From assembly GCA_001275005.1 (NCBI GenBank), contig JWZX01002896.1:1-22173 (forward strand): a stretch of 22,173 bases of DNA, given 5' to 3'. The first letter of the stretch is position 1; every line of letters starts with the position of its first letter. Shown here one piece after another: positions 8,156 to 15,894 of this stretch. This stretch comes from Chrysochromulina tobinii. Its lineage: Eukaryota > Haptophyta > Prymnesiales > Chrysochromulinaceae. Under the pieces are notes generated by a model that did not search any database, was not told the DNA's origin, and was given only the letters and a program-made list of their open reading frames with translations. The translations under genes and the position numbers were made by a program.

Positions 8156-10531
8156 TCAGTCAGTCTTCTCGTGGCCGACTCGATCCACGGCCGTAAGCCC
8201 CCATCCTAGCGCCACCCCTGGTGGCGCCAGGCGAGCAGTGGAGCGTGCAGGGTCGGGCAGCGTGACCTCGCCCAAGTGACCCGCCATGCGCCAGTCATGC
8301 AGGACAAAAGGCTTGAGCTCAGGGTGCGCGTCGAGGAACCGACCACTGGCGAGCGTGTGCGCGGAGCGCTTCGCATGTGCCTTGTGCGCGCGCGCGACGC
8401 GAATGTGGGCCTCATCCATGAGCTTCTGCTCAAAGACGGCGAGGATGGCCGCGCGCTCGTCGGCGTTAGCCGCGCGGTATGCGCGCTCGGCCTCGCGCTC
8501 GGCACGGCGCGCTCGGTCGACGGAACGGCCGACAACCAGCATGTGCGGCCCTAAGGCCACCAGTCCAAAGGTGCGCAGCCCGTAAAACAAGAGTTTCGGC
8601 CAAGGGACGAAGATGTTGGCGAAGGTGACGAAGCCGAGCCCGAGGTAGAACCAGGTCGTCAGCCAGCGGTCATTCCACGTCACAAGCTTGACGAGCCCTC
8701 GGAGAGGATGGAGAGCATCAAGCAACTTTGCCTCGAAACTTCCCAGCAGCGGCGCCAGCGGATTGATGAGATTGACCGAGATCGTCTTCACATCGCTTTC
8801 GCGCGCTTTTTGCGCCTTGTAGTGGCGCTCTTCGATCGTGTCGTCTGCGAGGTCGATTTGCTGCTCGACTCTCATCAGGATGGCAAGCTGGTCGGTCGCC
8901 CGCTTCGAAAGCTCGCGCTCGTACACCTCCTTGCCGTCGAGCGAATACATCGGCGGATTCAACATGCGTTGCCAGTGACGCACGCCCAGCTGGTAGTCGT
9001 CCGTAATGAGCGCGGGCGCAACAGTGTCTTCGTAGCGGGTCCCGGTCACAGTTGCCGACACTTTTCCCACCGCCTCGGCCGCCGCCACTTCGGCCAACGG
9101 AATCTCGGCCAAACCTGGCCTCACGAGGGAGCCCAGCAGTCGCCAGAACCTTGGCTTATGGATTGGCTTGCGGTATAGTGGGACAAACGCGGTCTCGGCC
9201 TCGCCATCCTCACCCGCGGACATGTCGGCGGCCCTGTAAGTCGCATTCATCCCTTGCAGCCCGAGGCAGCACAGCGCGGCGGGAAGGTAGCGAGGGCGCA
9301 TGAGAACCAGCTGCCACCCAACGAGCAGCGCGAGAGAGCCCCAGCGCACCCCAGGGCGCCACAGCAAGACGTGCTCAACGGCCGCAATCGCCGTGCCCAG
9401 TTGCTTCAAGTACCCGCGAAGCTCGTTGAGGCGCGCCTTCAGCACCTGGTAGTCGTAGCCTTCCGAGGCGCGACACACATCACTGGTGGCGAAGAGGCCA
9501 AGCTGCCGGTACTCCTCACGAGTGAAAGGGATGACATGCAGCGGTGGCGCGCTCAAGTAGGAGAGCATGCGCGCTCGGCTGGAGGTGATGCGCAGCGTGT
9601 AGCGCAGACGAACAAAGCCTTGCTGCCCTGGCTGGTCCGACAGCCGATTGAATGCGAGCGGGAACCAGGCATCGTACTGCACACCCGACACGAGCGTACT
9701 CAGAGGCAGCGTCACGCGACCAACAGGGTCGTCCCCGATCTGGTCTAAGGCGATGGCGCCGAGCGCCTTAGAGGCCGTGTTTGAAATCAGGTTGCTCTCG
9801 CCCATGTTCAACAAATCTTCGAACAAGCTGGCCTCGTCGAAATCGAACAGGGAGAGGTACAGGCACGAGGAAGCATGCGACACGGGTAGCTGAAACGCAC
9901 GGCAGCTTGATGCGGCTGCCCAGCGCGGAGAGAGCGAGTCTTGGACTGCGGACGAGCGCGCCGCCACGCCCTCCAGCAGGAGAACGGCGTACGCGTCTGT
10001 GCTGCCCATAATGTCCTTGTTCGGCAGGTTCTCGGCCTCGAGCATCTCCACCTCGAGTATGCCGAGCGCCTCTTCGGGCGCGATGGCCGGATAGTCGCGC
10101 GGCATCAGCAGTGGTGGCGTCGGCGTTGCCTTTGATTCGCCGGCGCGCAGCACTGGCTTGCATGTCCACCCTGCGGCCGGCGTGAACCATCGGTCAAGCG
10201 GCGTCGGTGCATTCACTTCATCATCGCTGACAGGTACAACTGTGTCCCGACCACCCGAGACGATCGTCGTGGCGGTGGAAACTGTCGCGCTCACGGCCGC
10301 TTCAGCTGACTTGCCGATTGTGTCCACCGTGGCAACGGCCCTTTGGCTGATTGCCCCCGCGACAGCTTGTGCCGCATGTCTCATAGCATTGAGCATGTCT
10401 TCCGCGAAATTGGGTGAACTCACCGCCTCTATCGGATCCTCTGGTGGTTTTGATGCCGACGATGAGGCAAGGCCGGAGTCGCCCATCGTCGGCTCCGTCA
10501 TCGGAAAGCCGCTAAGGAACCAGCCCAGCAC
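8156..10531 (-). CDS. C2-domain protein with two C-terminal hydrophobic regions, MCTP-like
   Basis: 791 aa in one exon. C2 domains bind phospholipids, often Ca2+-dependently, and in MCTP- or synaptotagmin-like proteins tether membranes. The C2 domain spans about 155-315: LEVEMLEAENLPNKD, then GSTDAYAVLL, then LFDFDEASLFED. Candidate Ca2+ ligands are Asp173, Asp179, Asp230 and Asp232, so binding looks possible. A hydrophobic, hairpin-like segment is at about 397-425. A second hydrophobic region, at about 624-668 (WFYLGLGFVTFANIFV then FYGLRTFGLVAL), is followed by a basic/acidic helix (about 670-740). Paired hairpins after C2 recall the MCTP C-terminus and reticulon-like ER proteins, so an ER or contact-site membrane protein is likely. 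The N-terminal 150 residues are low complexity. Met11 or Met16 could also be the start. Exact family not identified. Confidence 0.8.
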   Translation of the reverse strand: MLGWFLSGFPMTEPTMGDSGLASSSASKPPEDPIEAVSSPNFAEDMLNAMRHAAQAVAGAISQRAVATVDTIGKSAEAAVSATVSTATTIVSGGRDTVVPVSDDEVNAPTPLDRWFTPAAGWTCKPVLRAGESKATPTPPLLMPRDYPAIAPEEALGILEVEMLEAENLPNKDIMGSTDAYAVLLLEGVAARSSAVQDSLSPRWAAASSCRAFQLPVSHASSCLYLSLFDFDEASLFEDLLNMGESNLISNTASKALGAIALDQIGDDPVGRVTLPLSTLVSGVQYDAWFPLAFNRLSDQPGQQGFVRLRYTLRITSSRARMLSYLSAPPLHVIPFTREEYRQLGLFATSDVCRASEGYDYQVLKARLNELRGYLKQLGTAIAAVEHVLLWRPGVRWGSLALLVGWQLVLMRPRYLPAALCCLGLQGMNATYRAADMSAGEDGEAETAFVPLYRKPIHKPRFWRLLGSLVRPGLAEIPLAEVAAAEAVGKVSATVTGTRYEDTVAPALITDDYQLGVRHWQRMLNPPMYSLDGKEVYERELSKRATDQLAILMRVEQQIDLADDTIEERHYKAQKARESDVKTISVNLINPLAPLLGSFEAKLLDALHPLRGLVKLVTWNDRWLTTWFYLGLGFVTFANIFVPWPKLLFYGLRTFGLVALGPHMLVVGRSVDRARRAEREAERAYRAANADERAAILAVFEQKLMDEAHIRVARAHKAHAKRSAHTLASGRFLDAHPELKPFVLHDWRMAGHLGEVTLPDPARSTARLAPPGVALGWGLTAVDRVGHEKTD

Positions 10532-10944
10532 GAGGGGAAGGCGCGCAAACCAAATTTGGAATCGGATTCTTCGCGATCTTTTTTGCTACGATCATCAGGA
10601 GACGCGACGACACGCGCGCATACCATACTGCTCTTCAGACAGGTCAACAAGAGCAAGCGTGCGTACACGACGGGGCCAGCGCCTGACCATTAGTGATTAG
10701 ACACATGGTCTAAAACCGCCCCCGCGCGGCACCTGCCATGGTGTGAATGTGTGTGTGTGAATGTGAATGTGTGTCTGTGTGACTTCTAACACATGATCGT
10801 TGGTCCCCGTCCGCCCGCCCCCCTGCGTCCTCGGTCCTGGCTCGTGGTGGTGGAGGCTGATGGCTGGTGTGCCCGCACCGATCCGCACTATACCATTGCG
10901 CGTTGAGGTTACTGTAGTCTGTGACCTTTCACCCTACCTAGTAC
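10532..10944. other. Intergenic region with TG-rich microsatellite
   Basis: No gene seen. A (TG)n-type tract with GAATG interruptions occupies about 10741-10781. The segment contains the upstream region of the C2-protein gene and the 3' flank of the zinc-cluster gene. Confidence 0.6.
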
Positions 10945-12648
10945 CTACGTAGTATGTTGAGGTGCGTCTTGGTGCGGTTTGAACGAAGCTCTCTGAGAAC
11001 TACATGAGCTGCTAGGGCTGCCCGGCAGGTACGCGCCATGCCCCAGAGGCGCGAATAGCGACATATCTAGCGACACATCGTGCACCGGGCCTGTAGGTGT
11101 AGCGCCCTGGTGAACTTCATCCGCGACCACCTCGACAGTCGGGTGGAACTCACGCTGCGTGACGCCAAGGAACCTTGGCAAGCAGGTGCCCACCGCCGCA
11201 GCTCCCGCCACCGCTGCGCCCATCGCTGCTGTGCCCATCGCCGCTGTGTTCAGGCTGAAGGCTGGCATAGGGGCGGGCGCGTATGGGACGGCGGGAGTCA
11301 TATAGCCGTAGCCGAGCTGAGTGGCAGAGGCCTCGTGCTGCTGGCACGCGGCGTACATGGCGGGCATGCCGCGAGCGCCGAGCGACTGGGCCATGTGTCG
11401 CACGTACGCCACTGCAGGCGGCGTGCTGAGTGACGAAGCGGCCGGTAGCGGTGCCGCCCCAGTTGGATTGGTCCAGGAGCTCTCGCCGGTGGTCCTGTTG
11501 AGGTAGTAGGTTCCTTGTGCGCTCGGAACCGCATCCCATCCGGCCAGCAGCGCGTCGCCGCTCATACCGATCGCCACGGGTCGTACTTCCCCATATGACA
11601 GGGCCGGCACGGCCGGCACGGCCGGCACGGCTGGATGCCAGTATGGCGGGTAGTATGAGCCGTAGTAGTTCTGCGGAGAATGCGCCCCAGCTTGGAGTCC
11701 TGCCAAGTATGCCGCTTGGATGGCATACTCGTTGATGGCGTTGTCACGAACGCCAGTAGGCTCCACGCCTCTGGGCTTTGCGCTCTTCGCTCGTTCTTTC
11801 GAGCGCTGCATGAGTTGCTCGATGTTGTCTGCCGTGATACGCGGCCGGCCGCGCTTCTTCTCCAGTCGCAGCTTGCACTCAATGCCGCGCTCGGTACATT
11901 GTTTGCACTGGACTGTGGGCAGCATGATGCACTTCAGACGGTTATCCGAGCATAGACTGCAGGCCTTTGCCAAGCGTCTTGTGTACTTGCCGTCTTCTCC
12001 CTCCGTGAACTTGCCGTCTTCTCCCTCCGTGAGATCTTTGGCCTCAATTGCCACCGTATTGCCGGTGGCTGCTGGCGCGCCGCTACTCGTGGTCGCTGGT
12101 GCGCTGCTACTCGTAGCCGCGAGCACGCCGCTCCTCGTGGTTGTTGGCACGCCGCTACTCGCCGCTACTGACACGGCGCCGACCATGGACGGCTGGCCGG
12201 TAATCGCCGGGCTGATCACCTCGTCGAGCATCTTCAACGCTGGCGGTGCATACGTGGATGTCGCCTCATCCGGGACACTCAAAGAAAGGCCTGCGCCTGG
12301 CTGAGAGACGTCTGCATTGTCTAGTACCGACGCAGAATCATCTACAGCCTGTAACCGCTCTTCCGTGTGCTTGCGAAGCGAACGACTAGCTGGTACAGTA
12401 GTACCTTCAGACTGCTCTTTCTCCTTCGAGACGGTCGCCTCCTCTTCCTGAACTGCCACGGTTCCATGCATCGACGACTTAGACGAATCCTCCGAACCGC
12501 CTGCCCCCTTCTCCATTGATGCGAATCTTTGGGGAGGGGTAGCTGGGTTTTTGCGACGACGGTAACCGAGTTGGGGTCCAACGGAAAAAGGCCGAGATAC
12601 GGACGTGCCATGTTGATTCCGTTCAGATTCCGGAGTCTTCGATGGCAT
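10945..12648 (-). CDS. Zn2Cys6 binuclear-cluster protein with AT-hook-like motif and WW domain
   Basis: 567 aa in one exon. A complete Zn(II)2Cys6 cluster is visible: Cys230, 233, 240, 248, 251 and 258, spacing C-X2-C-X6-C-X7-C-X2-C-X6-C, with basic residues between (SDNRLK) as in fungal Gal4-type DNA-binding domains. It is directly followed by KKRGRPR (264-270), an AT-hook-like minor-groove motif. A WW domain follows at about 368-397 (Trp371, Tyr381/Tyr382, Trp392, Pro395), which would bind proline-rich partners. The N-terminal 220 residues and the C-terminal tail are Ala/Ser/Thr/Pro-rich. Inferred role: a nuclear transcription factor or chromatin adaptor. No fungal-type middle homology region is recognised. 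Local duplications include TEGEDGK twice and VPA three times. Met45 is an alternative start. Confidence 0.82.
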   Translation of the reverse strand: MPSKTPESERNQHGTSVSRPFSVGPQLGYRRRKNPATPPQRFASMEKGAGGSEDSSKSSMHGTVAVQEEEATVSKEKEQSEGTTVPASRSLRKHTEERLQAVDDSASVLDNADVSQPGAGLSLSVPDEATSTYAPPALKMLDEVISPAITGQPSMVGAVSVAASSGVPTTTRSGVLAATSSSAPATTSSGAPAATGNTVAIEAKDLTEGEDGKFTEGEDGKYTRRLAKACSLCSDNRLKCIMLPTVQCKQCTERGIECKLRLEKKRGRPRITADNIEQLMQRSKERAKSAKPRGVEPTGVRDNAINEYAIQAAYLAGLQAGAHSPQNYYGSYYPPYWHPAVPAVPAVPALSYGEVRPVAIGMSGDALLAGWDAVPSAQGTYYLNRTTGESSWTNPTGAAPLPAASSLSTPPAVAYVRHMAQSLGARGMPAMYAACQQHEASATQLGYGYMTPAVPYAPAPMPAFSLNTAAMGTAAMGAAVAGAAAVGTCLPRFLGVTQREFHPTVEVVADEVHQGATPTGPVHDVSLDMSLFAPLGHGAYLPGSPSSSCSSQRASFKPHQDAPQHTT

Positions 12649-12808
12649 TTGAGGAAGGTGAAGAATCTCTACTTGGAAATACTACCCATTTGGAAATTAT
12701 TTAATTTGCGCGTCTCGTCGAGCAAACTTGTAACTGAGCCCGGGCTCGCGCAAGCGTGGTGTGGGGCAAGCAAGCTAGCTTGGTGTGTGGGTTCGCCCAT
12801 CGACGACG

Positions 12809-14250
12809 TCACCACTCGTCGCGCTCAAGCTCCGCCGGCTCGGGCAGCGTGTTGTCGAGGATGTATGACCGTGGGAATTGGGGATGGAGAACCTCAGCGA
12901 TCAGATTGGGGAGCGCCGCGTGTGCCGTGACCGTCGTCACATGGAAGGCTTCGCTCAGGCCCTCCTCGGTGTAGTAGCGAGCCTCGGCCGTTGGGATGTT
13001 CACGCGCACCACGAGCTGCGGCATGCTCGTCTGCCGCCTGTGAATAGACGGGAGAAGGTGCGCCGACGAGCTGAGCAGCCGACACAGCGCCAGGTTGGAT
13101 GCGTCATCAGGCAGCATAAAAGCAAGCACGTCGAGGGTTTCGAGGCGCCCGAGGGCCCTCCGAAGCGCTGTGTCGAGCGCGCGCTCCTGCTGGGCACCGT
13201 GTCGGTCGCCCCATTCGAGCCCCGACACGGCCGCCGCGCCTCCCTGCGGACTCGAGAGAAGCGGAGTGCTGAGCGACGTCTCGAGCAACGATCGCCTAGC
13301 TTCGAGCGCCGTATCGAGCTCCGAGGCCGTCGTGCGCGCCGAGGCCGTAGCAGACGCGCCCGCGCCGCCGGCTGGTAGCGGCTGCTGCGGCCCGCCTCCG
13401 ACGACGCTCAGAACGACGCTCAGCTCGGGATCGCAGAGCACGATCGTCCAGCCACGCTGCCGCAGCCGCTGGACTAGCGCCGTCGCGAGCGCATCAGCCC
13501 GCTCGGCGACGATGAGGACGGAGCGCGGCGATGGGTGGGCAGACGAGGCGCTGTCGAGGCGGGGCGGCGTCTGGCCAGGGGCGCACTCATGGTGACGTAG
13601 CTCATGGTGCGCCTCCCCCACAGCCACGATCGCGGCCTTGAATAGAATGGGGCCAAGTAACTGGTTCAAGAGCACCTCGGCGGTCACTGTCAGGGCGAGG
13701 AGAGGCCCAAAGGAGGTGCCGAACTCGGTGGAGGCCTTGGCGGCAAGCCCGAGGGTGACGCCGGCCTGTGTGAGGATGGCGCCCATCCGGTAGCGATGAG
13801 ACGCAATCAGAGGCAATCAGAGGCAATCAGAGGCACTCAGAAGCACTCAGACGCACTCAGACGCACTCAGAGGCACTCAGAGGCACTCAGACGCACTCAG
13901 GTGTACTCAGGTGTACTTCCAGCGGCACTCGCCTGCGTCACAAATGCCATCCAGTAGCGCTCATAATGGCCAGGCGCGGCGCCACCCAGCCGGCCTCCCC
14001 AATAAGCTCCGATCGAGATGCCCGCCAGCCGGAGGGCGAACATGAGCGCTGCCGCGGGCAGATGAGGTAGTAGGACCTCGAGCGCGAGATTCATGCCGGT
14101 GAGCGCGAAGAAGGCAATGTACCTGATGAGGGAGGTCATCAGAGGCCATCAGTGGATGAGGGAGGTCATCAGAGGCCATCAGTGGATGAGGGAGGTAATC
14201 AGAGGCCATCCGGTACCTGATGAGGGAGGTCATCGGAGCCGCTCAGAGGC

Positions 14251-14307
<57 letters not shown>

Positions 14308-15766
14308 CACTCAGTGGCCATCAGTGGCCATCAGTGGCCATCAGTGGCCATCAGCGGCCATCAGCGTACACAGGCTCAGACGAATCTCGAAGGATGCGTA
14401 GAAATGAGCGGCGCGAGGGTGTGAAGTTGACCACCACAAACCCGGCGGCCATCGTGATGACCAGAGGCTGATGCAGCCCGATGCCCATGAGCTGCTCCTC
14501 CAACGCCTGCAATCGGATGCAATCAAGCGCAATCAGATGCAATCAAGTGAAATCAAGCGCAATCAGATCCAATCCAGTGCAATCAAGAGGCTGACCTCGC
14601 CCTTGAAGATACCAAACCCGAGCAGCTGCATGGTGAGCGATTCGATGACCATAATCCCAAGCTTGGCCGCGAGCCAGAGGAAAGCAAGCACCGCCGCACG
14701 GTGCGAGCGCGACGAGCGGTCGATCACCTGATGAGGGAGGCAACTATCGATGAGGGAGGCAATCATTGAAGAGGGAGGCAAGCAGAGACGAGCGGTCGAT
14801 TCGCATACCGGAGCCGTTCGTGATGAGGGAGGCAATCATTGATGAGGGAGGCAATCGATTCGCATACCGGAGCCGTTCGTGATGAGGGAGGCAATCATTG
14901 ATGAGGGAGGCAATCGATTCGCATACCGGAGCCGTTGGTGAGGCCATCGACGGCTTCATGGCGGCTGTCGCGACGGCGGCGGAAGAGAAGGAGGAGGCCG
15001 TCTCGTCGCTTGCCGCCTTCTGAGAAGAGACAGTTACGCCAGCGTCGGTGCATGTGATGAATCCATGCACCACGCCACCGAGCGCTGCTCCGAGCACGAC
15101 CGAGATGGCGATCTGGAAGGCAAACAGTCCGAGGACCAGCCCGACGGGGGCTGAGTCTTCGCCCGGCGTGGGCGCGACCACACGCACCATCAGCACTGTG
15201 AGCGCAAATAGCAACACCACCACGACGTCCATCAGAATCACCACCGAGAGCGCCACCGTCGTGAACGGACCGTATGCGTTCAGCTCTGTCACGACAGCGA
15301 TGGCCGATGAGGGTGAGCGCGCGACGGCTAGGCACGCGATGAAAAGGCAGACTGGGAGCACGTCGTTCGGCTGGCTTGCCGTGAGCGAAAGCCACGGCGA
15401 TGCGAAGAAGAAGCCCGTGAAGACCAAGCAATAGGTGACGCAAACGAGGCCGGCGAGGAGAGTCAGGAAGAGCCGGAGTGAGCCTTGCAGCTCGGAGAGG
15501 AGAAATTTGGAACCCGCTGAGAAGCCGATGAAGCCCATGGCGTCGTCGTTGACGATGCGAGCGAGCTGCTTCGTCTCTGTGCTGGACAGCAGCGCGAGCA
15601 GGTGCGGGCCACAGATGACACCTGCGAGGATGTAGCCCGTGACCAGCGGCAGGTTCACCGCCTTCCGCAGCGTCTCGGAGATTGAGGCCGCGGCGGTCGC
15701 AAGGACGATGAAGACTAACACCGTGCGCAAACTTGGAAACTCTTCCTCGAGCGCATCGGGCATCAT
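12809..15766 (-). CDS. CPA2-family monovalent cation/H+ antiporter with C-terminal Rossmann-like domain, five exons
   Basis: Predicted exons: 15766-14927, 14727-14596, 14506-14370, 14122-13933, 13765-12809; 2256 nt, 751 aa. All junctions keep frame. CPA2 antiporters (KefB/KEA/CHX relatives) exchange K+ or Na+ for H+. Exon 1 carries the N-terminal helices with NLPLVTGYILAGVICGP. Exons 2-4 supply AVLAFLWLAAKLGIMVIE, PLVITMAAGFVVVNF and VYIAFFALTGMNLALEVL, the characteristic inverted-repeat helix. Exon 5 begins AGVTLGLAAKAS and continues NQLLGPILFKAAI. The cytosolic tail (about 440-751) contains SVLIVAERADALATAL and DVLAFMLPDD, resembling a TrkA-N/RCK nucleotide-binding fold. Location (plastid envelope, vacuole or plasma membrane) cannot be read. 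Introns 1-3 are GT-AG, intron 4 is GC-AG, and all four are made of related short repeats. Confidence 0.9.
12810..13210 (-). other. C-terminal TrkA-N/RCK-like end of the antiporter
   Basis: Sub-region of the antiporter's exon 5 coding the distal half of its cytosolic domain. It includes DVLAFMLPDDASNLALC and a QLVVRV strand, consistent with the second half of a Rossmann fold that senses nucleotides in Kef-type antiporters. The glycine-rich NAD loop is not canonical (IVAERADALA instead of GXGXXG), so ligand binding is doubtful. Confidence 0.45.
13766..13932 (-). other. Antiporter intron 4, GC-AG, decamer array
   Basis: 167 nt, donor ACGCAG|GCGAGT, acceptor CACACAG|GCC. The GC donor otherwise matches the donor consensus. 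Joining gives FVTQ|AGVTLGL, the expected CPA2 motif. Eleven 10-bp units, sense TCTGAGTGCC/TCTGATTGCC, fill 13801-13910. The last 32 nt (13764-13795) resemble the end of exon 4 (13931-13959): both encode RYxM...TQA. Confidence 0.8.
13801..13910. repeat. 10-bp tandem array, 11 units
   Basis: Plus-strand units AGGCAATCAG, AGGCACTCAG and ACGCACTCAG, with GTGTACTCAG at the right end. The sense-strand reading is CTGAGTGCCT and relatives. It is the same degenerate family as the arrays at 1591-1780 and 14307-14365, in the same orientation relative to transcription. Confidence 0.93.
14254..14306. repeat. (GA)n microsatellite
   Basis: About 53 bp of uninterrupted GA dinucleotides on the plus strand. 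In the sense of the antiporter gene this is a (CT)n polypyrimidine run in the middle of intron 3, about 130 nt before the acceptor. Confidence 0.97.
14307..14365. repeat. 10-bp repeat array in intron 3
   Basis: Five to six 10-bp units, plus strand CAGTGGCCAT or CAGCGGCCAT, sense ATGGCCACTG. It adjoins the (GA)n tract and starts a few bases from the intron donor. Confidence 0.9.
14507..14595 (-). other. Antiporter intron 2, GT-AG, decamer repeats
   Basis: 89 nt, donor GGCGAG|GTCAGC, acceptor GATTGCAG|GCG, phase 0. Nearly the whole intron is a 10-bp-period array of TGATTGC variants (CTTGATTGCA, TCTGATTGCG, CTTGATTTCA). The last unit itself forms the acceptor ATTGCAG. This is the shortest intron in the window. 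Confidence 0.85.
14728..14926 (-). other. Antiporter intron 1, GT-AG, 59-bp tandem repeat
   Basis: 199 nt, donor GCTCCG|GTATGC, acceptor CTCATCAG|GTG, phase 0. It contains two full 59-bp units (14798-14856, 14857-14915) and a partial third that runs across the exon 1 boundary. Each unit includes a copy of the last exon bases plus the donor and two TGATTGCCTCCCTCATC elements. Only the final element has AG, and this is the acceptor used. Confidence 0.85.
14798..14940. repeat. 59-bp tandem repeat, about 2.4 copies
   Basis: Copies begin at 14798, 14857 and 14916, each starting GATTCGCATACCGGAGCC on the plus strand. The third is truncated within exon 1. An exact 14-bp copy of the exon 2 start (GACGAGCGGTCGAT, 14787-14800 versus 14711-14724) abuts the first unit. 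Confidence 0.95.
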
Positions 15767-15894
15767 TCGGGCTTCACGTTCGGGAGAAATCGGACGGAAG
15801 GATGCGTCGCCATCTCGCCAGGGAGCCTGAGCGTCGTTTTGAGCGCTTCAAACGCTCAATACATCGGTACAATCAGAGCGATCTTCGGAGAAAC

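Larger units (their letters stand above)
14123..14369 (-). other. Antiporter intron 3, GT-AG, composite repeats
   Basis: 247 nt, donor CCTGT|GTACGC, acceptor CTCATCAG|GTAC. The split Val codon (GT|G) restores SEPVYIAFFALTG. From the donor inward it holds GCTGATGGCC/ACTGATGGCC decamers, a (CT)n tract, then units of about 30 bp built from CACTGATGGCC, TCTGATGACC and TCCCTCATC. A second copy of the acceptor (CTCATCAG|GTAC) lies 94 nt upstream (AG at 14218-14217) and would shift the frame if used. Confidence 0.85.

Noticed and set aside
14093-14401. Plus-strand frame with Arg-Glu repeats
   Set aside because: It is translation of the (GA)n tract and decamers inside antiporter intron 3.
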